A DNA stretch of 64,000 nucleotides from JAOPZW01 sp963851295 (GTDB taxonomy: Bacteria > Actinomycetota > Thermoleophilia > Solirubrobacterales > Solirubrobacteraceae). Below, one piece after another: positions 15,571 to 23,015 of the stretch. The number at the start of each line of letters is the position of its first letter. The stretch's first letter is position 1. Location of the stretch: assembly GCA_963851295.1 (NCBI GenBank), contig CAWKOS010000012.1, positions 62,001 through 126,000 of the forward strand. Direction: 5' to 3'. The notes under the pieces were generated by a model that ran no database searches, was not told the origin of the DNA, and worked only from the letters and a program-made list of their open reading frames with translations. The position numbers and the translations under genes are program-made.

Positions 15571-16496
15571 GCGGCGGCGTCCACCCGCAGGTCCGGGCGA
15601 TCATCGAGGCGGCCGCAGCCGACGATGACGAGCCCGGCCCGCCCGACCTCGAGGCCGAGCGCGCCGCCTACCTGCAGACGGCGCTCGAGCTCGGGGGCGC
15701 CGTCGAGAACGTCGCGCGCGTCGAGGACGTCGTCATCCCGGACGCCGAAGGCGGGCGCCTGCGGGCCCGCGCCTACTGGCCGACCGTGCCCGCCGCGCCG
15801 CTCGGCCTCCTCGTCTGGCTGCACGGCGGCGGCTGGTACGTCGGCGACGTCGAGTCCTTCGACCGCGTCACGCGCCAGCTCGCCAACGCCTCGGGCGCGA
15901 TCTGCCTGAGCGTCGATTACCGCCTGGCGCCCGAGCACCGCTTTCCGGCGGCGGCGCTCGACGCGCGCGCCGCGGTGGCGTGGGCCGCCGGCGCCGGGGC
16001 GCGGCAGCTGGGCTTCGATCCCGCGCGGGTCGTCGTCGGCGGCGACAGCGCCGGCGCCAACCTCGCCGCCGTGGCCGCGCGCCACGAGCGCGCGACGCTG
16101 CGCGCGCAGCTGCTCGTCTACCCGGCGCTCGACCCGGCCATGGACAGCGACTCCTACCGCGAGTTCGCCGCCGGGCCGCTCCTGCGCACACGGGACATGG
16201 AGCGCTGCTGGGAGCTGTATCTCGGCGACGCCGACCGCGCCGACCCCGACGCCGGCCCGCTGGCGGCGACCGACCTCGAGGGCGTGCCGCCCGCCTACGT
16301 CGCCGTCGCCGGCCACGACGTCCTGCGCGACGACGGCCTGCGCTACGCCGACGCGCTGCGCGCGGCCGGCGTCGAGGTGACGGTCGAGCGCTACGAGGAC
16401 ATGGTCCACGGCTTCCTGCGCTGGGGCGGCGTCGTCGAGCGCGCCCGCGAGCTCATCCGGGCGCTGGGCGAGCACGCCCGCGCGCGGCTTGCGTGA
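15567..16496 (+). CDS. alpha/beta hydrolase, HSL-like esterase
   Basis: A 309-residue cytoplasmic serine esterase of the hormone-sensitive-lipase family. The oxyanion-hole motif WLHGGGWYVGD is near residue 90, the nucleophile elbow GGDSAGANLA near 157, the acid Asp in VAGHDVLRDDG and the His in DMVHGFLRW. YRLAPEHRFPAA is typical. Substrates are probably short acyl esters. The start GTG overlaps the dxs stop. The 3' end overlaps the convergent membrane-protein gene by 44 nt, which puts both genes' last codons on complementary strands. Confidence 0.9.
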   Translation: MSGGVHPQVRAIIEAAAADDDEPGPPDLEAERAAYLQTALELGGAVENVARVEDVVIPDAEGGRLRARAYWPTVPAAPLGLLVWLHGGGWYVGDVESFDRVTRQLANASGAICLSVDYRLAPEHRFPAAALDARAAVAWAAGAGARQLGFDPARVVVGGDSAGANLAAVAARHERATLRAQLLVYPALDPAMDSDSYREFAAGPLLRTRDMERCWELYLGDADRADPDAGPLAATDLEGVPPAYVAVAGHDVLRDDGLRYADALRAAGVEVTVERYEDMVHGFLRWGGVVERARELIRALGEHARARLA

Positions 16497-17142
16497 TCGC
16501 CTGCAGGACGAGCAGCATCGCCAGCGCCAGGACCGCGGTCTCGAGGATGTACCAGGGCCAGGCGCCCATGACGCTCAGCAGCGAGGCGTGGACCGGCTTG
16601 CGGCGCAGGTACATGTAGTTGCCGCCGGTCACGAGGTTCGCGGCGCCGGCGATCGCGGCCCACGCGAGCGTGATCGCGAAGACGCGCCAGGCGGCGCCGG
16701 GCCGCGGCCACATCCTCCGCCCGACGACGAGCAGAAACGCCGCCACGACGGCGCCGACGTGGTAGCCGAAGTAGGTCAGGTAGAAGACGCTCGGGAAGGT
16801 TCGGGCGAGGTCGGGGGTGAGCGTCGCCTGGAGCGTCGCGGTCAGCGCCCAGAACCACGTCAGCTCGACGAGCAGCGGGCGCGGGCGCACGAGCGCGACG
16901 GCGGCGACGACCGAGACGACGTCGGTGAGCTGCAGCGGCAGCGTGTACCTCACCGACCAGATCCCATCGGCGACGTCGGCCACCTGCTCGCCGATCCAGC
17001 CGGCCAGGATGAGCGCCGCCAGCGCATACGAGGTCAGCGCGACGGTCCGCTCGCTCCCGCGCCGCCCGACCGCAACTGCGGCCGCGGCGCCGGCGACCAT
17101 CACGGCAAGCGCCGCGAGGTGCTCAGGCGAGAACTGGCGCAT
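16453..17142 (-). CDS. TIGR02206/YwaF-type integral membrane protein
   Basis: A 229-residue protein with about seven hydrophobic helices, matching the TIGR02206 (YwaF-like) family of unknown function. Diagnostic pieces are LPLQLTDVVSVVAAVAL, the ELTWFWALTATLQATLTPD loop and the NLVTGGNYMYLRRKP segment near the end. ATG 17142 is preferred to GTG 17154. It diverges from the murein endopeptidase gene and overlaps the esterase gene at its 3' end. Confidence 0.8.
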   Translation of the reverse strand: MRQFSPEHLAALAVMVAGAAAAVAVGRRGSERTVALTSYALAALILAGWIGEQVADVADGIWSVRYTLPLQLTDVVSVVAAVALVRPRPLLVELTWFWALTATLQATLTPDLARTFPSVFYLTYFGYHVGAVVAAFLLVVGRRMWPRPGAAWRVFAITLAWAAIAGAANLVTGGNYMYLRRKPVHASLLSVMGAWPWYILETAVLALAMLLVLQAITQAARGRARPAPG

Positions 17143-17161
17143 CGACCCCGGCACGGCGTCG

Positions 17162-17167
17162 TAGCCT
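17162..17167 (+). promoter_or_regulatory. -10 box of leaderless endopeptidase mRNA
   Basis: TAGCCT at 17162-17167 is 7 nt before ATG 17175, with no Shine-Dalgarno. Confidence 0.5.
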
Positions 17168-17174
17168 GTGGCCC

Positions 17175-17855
17175 ATGGCGCCGATGGTCGCCCATCTGCG
17201 TGCGGTGGCGGCGGCCGCGCTGCTGGCCGCGGCCGTGCTGGTCCCGGCGCCGGCCGGCGCCCAGCTCGCGCCGCCCGACCCCGACGCCCTCGCGCCCGAG
17301 ACGCCGCTGCCCGACGCGCCGCGCTCGGTCGCGGTGGGCGAGCCGTGGCACGGGCGCCTGGAGCACGGCGTCCAGCTCCCCGAGGCGGGGACCGACTTCG
17401 TCACCTGGGACGAGGTCCTGCACCAGACCCCCGACCGCCCGTCGCGCCGCTGGGGAACCGAGGCGCTCATCGTCCTGCTCGACGAGGTCACGCGCGAGTT
17501 CCGCGAGGCGCATCCCGGCATCCCGCCGGTGCTCATCTCCGATCTCAGCCGCGAGCACGGCGGCCCCTTCGGGGCGCGTTACGGCGGGCTCGGCCACGCG
17601 TCGCACCAGAACGGCCTCGACGCCGACGTCATGTACCCGCGCCGCGACCGCACGCTGCGCGCGGCGACGCGGCCCTCGGAGGTCGACCGCGCGCTGGCCC
17701 AGGACCTGGTCGACCGCTTCCGCGCGGCCGGCGCGGTCAAGCTCTTCGTCGGCCCGCACCTGCATCTGCGCGGCCCGCGGTCGATCGTCGTGCCGCTCGT
17801 CCACCACGACGACCACGTCCACGTGCGGATCGCCAACCCGGCTAGCGCGCCCTGA
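17175..17855 (+). CDS. MepA-like penicillin-insensitive murein endopeptidase (M74)
   Basis: A 226-residue exported metallopeptidase. An N-terminal signal sequence ends near GAQLAPP. The catalytic region has SREHGGPFG, GHASHQNGLDADVMY (metal His and Asp) and the terminal HHDDHVHVRI, the His-x-His of LAS-type peptidases. Relatives cut peptide cross-links in peptidoglycan, so it probably acts in the cell wall. The start is fixed by the TAGCCT box. The last 14 nt overlap the convergent methyltransferase gene. Confidence 0.85.
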   Translation: MAPMVAHLRAVAAAALLAAAVLVPAPAGAQLAPPDPDALAPETPLPDAPRSVAVGEPWHGRLEHGVQLPEAGTDFVTWDEVLHQTPDRPSRRWGTEALIVLLDEVTREFREAHPGIPPVLISDLSREHGGPFGARYGGLGHASHQNGLDADVMYPRRDRTLRAATRPSEVDRALAQDLVDRFRAAGAVKLFVGPHLHLRGPRSIVVPLVHHDDHVHVRIANPASAP

Positions 17856-18519
17856 CGGCGCGCCACATGAGGAACATCGGGACGCGCGCCCACCTGCCGC
17901 CCGCCGGGTCGGCGGGCTCGCGGAGCGCCTCGATGAGCAGCCCGGCGTCCTCGAGCGCGCGCGTGTAGGCCTCGAGCGGGAAGGCCCAGCCCTCGAAGGT
18001 GAAGGCCAGGCCGTCGCGCTCGATCGGGATCGTCAGCCAGCGGGGCTCGAGGTAGTCATCGACGAAGGCGGCGGTCTCGCTCCCGCGCTCCGCCTCGGCA
18101 TCCTGCATCGGGTGGGTTACGCACGCGCACAGGCGCCCGCCGGGCCTCAGCACGCGCGCGGCCTCGGCGACCGCGGCCGGCATGTCCCGGACGTCCATGA
18201 GGGCGTTGTAGGCGACCACGAGGTCGAAGGAGGCGTCGTCGAAGGGCAGCGCCTGGGCGTCGCCCTCCACGTAGGTGGCGCCCGGATCGGCTTCGGCGGC
18301 GGCGCGCAGGAGCGTGGGGGAGGCGTCCAGGCCGGTCACGCGGTGCCCGCGATCAGCGAGGTCGCGGGCGACGCGGCCCTCCCCGCAGCCGACCTCGAGC
18401 GTCGCCTCGCCGGGCGCCGGGACGAGCGCGAAGAAGGCGTCGCGGTAGGTCCAGTAGGCGTCGAAGCCCGGCGTCCGGGCCCAGGCCAGCCAGCCCTCGG
18501 CATGCTCCTCGAAACCCAC
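17842..18519 (-). CDS. class I SAM-dependent methyltransferase
   Basis: A 225-residue methyltransferase of the UbiE/type-11 class. Motif I is LEVGCGEGRVARDLA (~residue 41), with the acidic residue in VTGLDAS, motif II EGDAQALPFDDASFDLVVAYNAL and the post-motif AARVLRPGGRL. The tail PMFLMWRAVRAR is common in methyltransferases acting on small molecules. Substrate unknown. GTG 18519 is supported by TAAGGT 9 nt upstream on the same strand. Confidence 0.88.
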   Translation of the reverse strand: MGFEEHAEGWLAWARTPGFDAYWTYRDAFFALVPAPGEATLEVGCGEGRVARDLADRGHRVTGLDASPTLLRAAAEADPGATYVEGDAQALPFDDASFDLVVAYNALMDVRDMPAAVAEAARVLRPGGRLCACVTHPMQDAEAERGSETAAFVDDYLEPRWLTIPIERDGLAFTFEGWAFPLEAYTRALEDAGLLIEALREPADPAGGRWARVPMFLMWRAVRAR

Positions 18520-18528
18520 GGTGACGGG

Positions 18529-18534
18529 ACCTTA
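18529..18534 (-). promoter_or_regulatory. -10 box of leaderless methyltransferase mRNA
   Basis: On the minus strand TAAGGT (18534-18529) precedes GTG 18519 by 9 nt. It lies directly in the tail of the hairpin at 18546-18560. Confidence 0.45.
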
Positions 18535-18560
18535 AAGTGAAACGACCCGCCAATGGCGGG
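18533..18560 (-). terminator. candidate intrinsic terminator (minus strand)
   Basis: CCCGCC-ATT-GGCGGG (18560-18546 read on the minus strand) is followed by TCGTTTCACTTT, the most T-rich stretch nearby. It would end a transcript coming leftward from the tlyA upstream region, before the methyltransferase gene begins. Confidence 0.45.
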
Positions 18561-18753
18561 CCGCTTCGGGGAGGAGAGATACTGCTATGTGGGTCCAGCT
18601 ATATGTGATCACTGAGGGAAGTTGGTGCTGCCGCCGAAGCGACGCTTGTGATCACGTGTCACATAGTGCCCGGCGAACGCCTGATCGTGTGTGATGGTCG
18701 TCACGGTACGGCGTGATCGACTCCCGCCGGTACCGTTCGCGGCCCCCTTTCGA
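18561..18753. other. AT-richer intergenic region with two GTGATCAC palindromes
   Basis: This stretch upstream of tlyA is visibly less GC-rich than its surroundings. It holds GTGATCAC at 18605-18612 and again at 18648-18655 (43 bp apart), and further GTGAT/GTCAC variants up to 18720. A minus-strand frame of 31 codons (GTG 18704 to TGA 18609, ending RRFGGSTNFPQ) runs toward the terminator at 18546-18560. A regulator-bound promoter region or a short transcript are both possible; I cannot choose. Confidence 0.35.
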
Positions 18754-19548
18754 ATGCCGAAGGTCCGCCTCGACACCCTCCTCGCGCAGCGGGGCCTGTT
18801 CGCCTCGCGCGCCCGCGCCGCCGCCTCAGTGATGGCCGGCGAGGTCCGGCTGGGCGGAACCGGCGGCGAGCGCGCCGCCAAGCCGGGCCTGCTCGTCGCC
18901 GAGGACGTCGAGCTGGCCGTCGACGAGCGCCCGCGCTTCGTTTCGCGCGGCGGGGTAAAGCTCGCCAACGCCCTGGAGGCGACGGGCGTCGACCCGGCGG
19001 GGCGGCGCTGCCTGGACGTCGGCGCGTCGACCGGCGGCTTCACCGACTGCCTGCTTCAGCGCGGCGCCGCGCACGTCGTCGCACTCGACGTCGCCTACGG
19101 CGAGCTCGACTGGGGCCTGCGCACCGACGAGCGCGTCACCGTCATCGAGCGCTCCAACGCGCGCTCGGTGGCGCCCGGCGACCTGCCCTACGCGCCCGAC
19201 CTCGTCGTCGCCGACGTCTCCTTCATCTCGCTGACGAAGGTGCTGCCCGCGGTCCTCGCGTGCTGCGCCGAGCGCTTCGACGCGCTCGCGATGGTCAAGC
19301 CGCAGTTCGAGGTCGGGCGCGCGCGCGTGGGCAAGGGGGGCGTCGTGCGCTCGGCCGACGACCGCCGCGAGGCGCTCCTGACGGTGGCTCGCGCCGCCGC
19401 GGACGCGGGCGCCGCGGTGCTCGGGTTCGCGTCGTCGGGGCTGCCCGGGCCCAAGGGCAACCGCGAGTCCTTCGTCTGGCTGTCCGAGGCGGGACGCGCG
19501 GCGTCCGCCGTCGATCTCGAGGCCCTCGCGCGCGAGGTTGAGCCGTGA
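18754..19548 (+). CDS. tlyA: TlyA-family rRNA (cytidine-2'-O)-methyltransferase
   Basis: A 264-residue protein with an N-terminal S4 RNA-binding domain (MPKVRLDTLLAQRGLFASR) and an FtsJ-like Rossmann methyltransferase (CLDVGASTGGFTDCLLQRGA, ADVSFISLTKVLP, MVKPQFEVGR). TlyA methylates 16S and 23S rRNA in mycobacteria and affects capreomycin susceptibility; the same reaction is inferred here. ATG 18754 gives the conserved N-terminus. It is followed by nadK through a GTGA overlap, the same tlyA-nadK-recN order as in Mycobacterium. Confidence 0.92.
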   Translation: MPKVRLDTLLAQRGLFASRARAAASVMAGEVRLGGTGGERAAKPGLLVAEDVELAVDERPRFVSRGGVKLANALEATGVDPAGRRCLDVGASTGGFTDCLLQRGAAHVVALDVAYGELDWGLRTDERVTVIERSNARSVAPGDLPYAPDLVVADVSFISLTKVLPAVLACCAERFDALAMVKPQFEVGRARVGKGGVVRSADDRREALLTVARAAADAGAAVLGFASSGLPGPKGNRESFVWLSEAGRAASAVDLEALAREVEP

Positions 19549-20408
19549 CCGTCGCCCGCACCGCCACCGTGCTCTCACACGCGCGCCCGCACCAGACCGC
19601 CGACGCCCTGCGCGCGCTCATCGCCGCCGCGGCGCGCGAGGGCGTGGTGCTGCGCTTCGACGCCGACGAGACCCGCAAGTACGGGCTGACGCCGCGCGAG
19701 GGCTTCGTCCTCGACGCGCCGCTCAGCGACGACGTCGAGCTGTGCGTGGTGCTCGGCGGCGACGGCACCATCCTGCGCGCGCTGCGCCGCTACGCGGGGA
19801 CGAGCGTGCCGGTCTTCGCCGTCAACTACGGCGAGGTCGGCTTCCTGGCGACGATCGACCCCGAGGACGACGGCGACCTCGACGAGGGCTTCGAGCGCGC
19901 GCTGGCGGGCGACTTCGAGGTGCTGACGCTGCCCGCGCTCGCGCTCGAGACGCCCGAGGGCCCACAGGCGGCGATCAACGACCTATCGATCCACCGCCGC
20001 GCCGGGGAGCGCGTGGCGCAGCTGGCGTATGCGATCGACGGCGAGGAGGCCGGGTCGGTGCGCTGCGACGGGCTGGTGCTGGCGACCCCGGCGGGCTCCA
20101 CGGGCTACAACCTCGCCAACGGCGGCCCCGTCCTCGCCTGGGGCGTGGAGGGCTTCGTCGTCTCCTTCATCGCTCCGCATTCGCTGACCGCGCGGGCGCT
20201 CGTGGTGGCGCCTGGCGACCTGCTCTCGGTCCACAACCGCTCGCAGGGCGAGGTCGACATCTCGCTCGACGGACGGCCGGCCGGGACGCTCGGGCCGGGC
20301 GACGCGATCACCGCGTCGTTCCTGCGCGAGGCGGCGGACCTGGCGCAGGTTCCCGGCTCGTCCTTCTATCGGCGCCTGCGCCAGAAGTTCGGGAGACTGG
20401 CCTCATGA
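19545..20408 (+). CDS. nadK: NAD kinase
   Basis: ATP (or polyphosphate)-NAD kinase, 287 aa, producing NADP. The GGDGTILRALRRYAG motif (~residue 67) is the kinase signature, followed by VNYGEVGFLATI, the NDLSIHR block (NE/D motif) and the glycine-rich LATPAGSTGYNLANGGP. It is translationally coupled at both ends: GTGA with tlyA (19545-19548) and ATGA with the next gene (20405-20408). Confidence 0.95.
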   Translation: MTVARTATVLSHARPHQTADALRALIAAAAREGVVLRFDADETRKYGLTPREGFVLDAPLSDDVELCVVLGGDGTILRALRRYAGTSVPVFAVNYGEVGFLATIDPEDDGDLDEGFERALAGDFEVLTLPALALETPEGPQAAINDLSIHRRAGERVAQLAYAIDGEEAGSVRCDGLVLATPAGSTGYNLANGGPVLAWGVEGFVVSFIAPHSLTARALVVAPGDLLSVHNRSQGEVDISLDGRPAGTLGPGDAITASFLREAADLAQVPGSSFYRRLRQKFGRLAS

Positions 20409-21049
20409 GCACGATCGTGATCGCCGGAGGCCACGGGAAGATCGCGCTGCGCCTGGCGACGCTGCTGAGCGCGCGCGGCGACACCGTGCGCTCGCTGATC
20501 CGCAACCCGGGCCACGAGGCGGGCGTCCGCGCGGTGGGGGCCGAGCCGGTGCTGGCCGACATGGAACGCCTGGACGACCTCTCCGAGTTCGTCGACGGCG
20601 CCGACGGGGTGGTCTTCGCGGCGGGCGCGGGGCCGGGGAGCGGGCCCGAGCGCAAGCGCACGGTCGACCTCGGCGCGGCGGTCAAGCTGCTCGAGGCGGC
20701 GCAGCGGACCGGGGCGCGGCGCTACCTGATGATCAGCTCGATGGGGGCGGGCGACCCGGCGGGCGGCTCGGAGTCCATGCGGCCGTACCTGGAGGCGAAG
20801 GCCGGGGCCGACGCCGCGCTGGCCGCGAGCGGCCTCGACTGGACGATCGTGCGCCCGGGGGCGCTGACCGACGACGCGGGGACCGGCCGCGTCGAGGTGG
20901 CGCCGTCGCTCGGCCGCTGGGGATCGATCGCGCGCGACGACGTCGCGGCGGTGCTCGTCGCCTGCCTCGACCAGCCACGGACGGTGAGGGCGACGTTCGA
21001 GCTGCTCGCGGGCGAGCTGGCGATCGAGGACGCGCTCGCTTCGCTCTAA
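20405..21049 (+). CDS. NAD(P)-binding (NmrA/SDR-like) protein
   Basis: A 214-residue Rossmann protein. The N-terminal IVIAGGHGKIALRLATLL is the nucleotide-binding loop of the NAD(P)H-binding family, with SLIRNPGHE as the region that distinguishes NADP. A later YLMISSMGAGDP and WTIVRPGALTDD are typical of atypical SDRs that may bind NADPH without full catalysis. Lying inside a nadK operon, it might sense or use the NADP made by its neighbour; that is inference only. Confidence 0.82.
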   Translation: MSTIVIAGGHGKIALRLATLLSARGDTVRSLIRNPGHEAGVRAVGAEPVLADMERLDDLSEFVDGADGVVFAAGAGPGSGPERKRTVDLGAAVKLLEAAQRTGARRYLMISSMGAGDPAGGSESMRPYLEAKAGADAALAASGLDWTIVRPGALTDDAGTGRVEVAPSLGRWGSIARDDVAAVLVACLDQPRTVRATFELLAGELAIEDALASL

Positions 21050-21154
21050 GCGGGCGTCGGCCTGCGCCGGCTGCCGCGCGGGTTTGCAACAAAAGCGCGC
21101 AGGGAGCGGGCGATCGAGCCCGGTCCGTCGGCGCCCGCTGGTACACCCTCGATC

Positions 21155-22810
21155 GTGCTCCTGGAGCTGCGCGTCGAGAACCTCCTCCTCATCGAACGGG
21201 CCGAGCTGCGCCTCGCGCCCGGCCTCAACGTGCTCACGGGCGAGACCGGCGCGGGCAAGACCGTGCTCGCCCACGCGCTCGACCTGCTGCTGGGCGGTCG
21301 CGCGCGGGCGGGGATCGTGCGACCAGGCGCGGCCGAGGCCTACGTCGAGGGCGTCTTCGAGCTGCCGGACGCGCTGCGCGGCGAGCTCGGCGAGCGCCTG
21401 CCCGCCGATGCGGACGAGGTCGTGCTGGCGCGGCGCGTCAGTGCCGAGGGCCGGACGCGGGCCTACCTGTGCGGGCGCTCGGCCGCGGTCGGCGACCTGC
21501 GCGAGGTCGCCGTGGCGCTGCTCTCGTTCTACGGCCAGCACGAGCACCGCAAGCTGACGCTCGCCTCGGCACAGCTCGAGATCCTCGACGGCTTCTGCGG
21601 CGCCGAGCACCTCGAGCGCCGCGCGGCGTTCGCGGCGACGTACGCCCGCGTGCGGGCGCTCGAGGCCACGCTCGCCGAGCTGCGCGAGCGCGCCGGGGCG
21701 CGCGAGCGCGAGCTCGACCTGCTGGCCTTCGAGCTCGAGGAGATCGAGGCGGCGGACCCGTCGGCGGCCGAGGAGGCAGAGCTGCTCGCCGCGCGCGAGC
21801 GCCTGCGCCACCTCGAGGCGCTGCGGGACGCCGCGCTGGGCGCCGCGCAGGCGGCCGCGCCGGAGGACGGCGCGGGCGTCACGGTCCTGCTCGCGGGCGG
21901 CGGAGCAGGGTTCGACCCGGTGGCCGGCGTCGACGCCGAGCTCGACGCGCTGGCCGAGCGTTGGCGATCGCTGACCTACGAGGCAGAGGACCTGGCGGGC
22001 GAGCTGGTGCGCTACGCGGAGGGCCTGGAGGGCGACCCGGGTGCGCTCGAGGCCGCGGAGGGGCGCCTGGCCGTGCTCGAGCGGCTCAAGCGCAAGCACG
22101 GCGGGAGCATCGAGGAGGTGCTCGCGCACGCGGAGCGCTGCCGCGCGCGGCGCGACGAGCTGGCGGGCGCGGAGGTCGCGTTGGAGCAGGGGCTGGCCGC
22201 GCTCGAGGCCGCTCGTGCCGAGCAGGCGCGCGCGGCCGGCGTCCTGCATGCCGCCCGGGCCAAGGCCGCGCCGCGCCTGGCCGCCGCCGTGCGCGAGCGG
22301 CTCGCGGAGCTGGCGATGGAGGGCGCGAGCTTCGAGATCGCGCTCGAGGACCGCGAGCCGGGCCCGTCGGGGATCGACGCGGTCGAGTTCCTGATCGCGC
22401 CCAACCCGGGCGTCCCGCCCGGCCCGCTGCGCGAGATCGCCTCGGGCGGCGAGCTCTCGCGCGTGATGCTCGCGCTCATGGGGATCGCCAGCGACGGGTC
22501 GGAGGCGACGCTCGTCTTCGACGAGGTCGACGCTGGCATCGGCGGCCACACCGCCCGCGCGGTCGGGACCCAGCTGCGCGGCCTCGCCGCGGGCCGCCAG
22601 GTCCTCTGCATCACCCACCTGCCGCAGATCGCGTCGCTCGCCGCCCGCCACTTCTCGATCGAGAAGGACACGGACGCCGACCCGGCGCGCACCACCGTCC
22701 GCGAGCTCGCCGCGCGCGAGATCGTGGGCGAGCTCGTCCGCATGCTCGGGGCCGACGCCGACGACGTGGGCGCCCGCCGTCACGCGCGGGAGCTGTTGAA
22801 GGCGGCCTGA
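21155..22810 (+). CDS. recN: DNA repair protein RecN
   Basis: RecN (551 aa) is an SMC-like ATPase for double-strand-break repair. The Walker A LTGETGAGKTVLAHALDLLLGG is at residues ~28-49, coiled-coil arms run through ~150-360, and the ABC signature IASGGELSRVMLALM and Walker B ATLVFDEVDAGIGG lie at ~430-460. GTG 21155 puts the Walker A at the usual distance. TACACC 7 nt upstream is a near match to a leaderless -10 box. The arms are heavily Glu/Arg/Ala. Confidence 0.94.
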   Translation: MLLELRVENLLLIERAELRLAPGLNVLTGETGAGKTVLAHALDLLLGGRARAGIVRPGAAEAYVEGVFELPDALRGELGERLPADADEVVLARRVSAEGRTRAYLCGRSAAVGDLREVAVALLSFYGQHEHRKLTLASAQLEILDGFCGAEHLERRAAFAATYARVRALEATLAELRERAGARERELDLLAFELEEIEAADPSAAEEAELLAARERLRHLEALRDAALGAAQAAAPEDGAGVTVLLAGGGAGFDPVAGVDAELDALAERWRSLTYEAEDLAGELVRYAEGLEGDPGALEAAEGRLAVLERLKRKHGGSIEEVLAHAERCRARRDELAGAEVALEQGLAALEAARAEQARAAGVLHAARAKAAPRLAAAVRERLAELAMEGASFEIALEDREPGPSGIDAVEFLIAPNPGVPPGPLREIASGGELSRVMLALMGIASDGSEATLVFDEVDAGIGGHTARAVGTQLRGLAAGRQVLCITHLPQIASLAARHFSIEKDTDADPARTTVRELAAREIVGELVRMLGADADDVGARRHARELLKAA

Positions 22811-22889
22811 AGGGGGCGCCGCGCGAGCGCCCGCGCATGGCTTGCTCCGGCCGGGGCGGCACCGCGCGGCCAGGCAGCGAGGGAGGGCG

Positions 22890-22940
22890 GCCCACTCGGT
22901 TCCGGTGGGCGCCGTCCTGCCCTGACCACCTATGTGGTGG
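22890..22940. terminator. paired hairpins between convergent recN and amidase genes
   Basis: GCCCAC (22890-22895) pairs with GTGGGC (22905-22910), and CCACC (22926-22930) with GGTGG (22936-22940) around loop TATGT. They lie in the 205-nt convergent gap, where terminators for both strands are expected. No T-run follows on either strand, so the role is inferred from position. Confidence 0.35.
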
Positions 22941-23015
22941 GAAAGTCATCACGGCTTGGCCGTCGGCCGCCTCCGCGCTCCCGCCGCCGCGGCCACCCCG
23001 CTCGCCGCCGCCCGC

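Noticed and set aside
22890..22940. Possible tRNA or small structured RNA after recN
   Set aside because: Only two short hairpins with no cloverleaf, and the convergent position fits transcription termination better.
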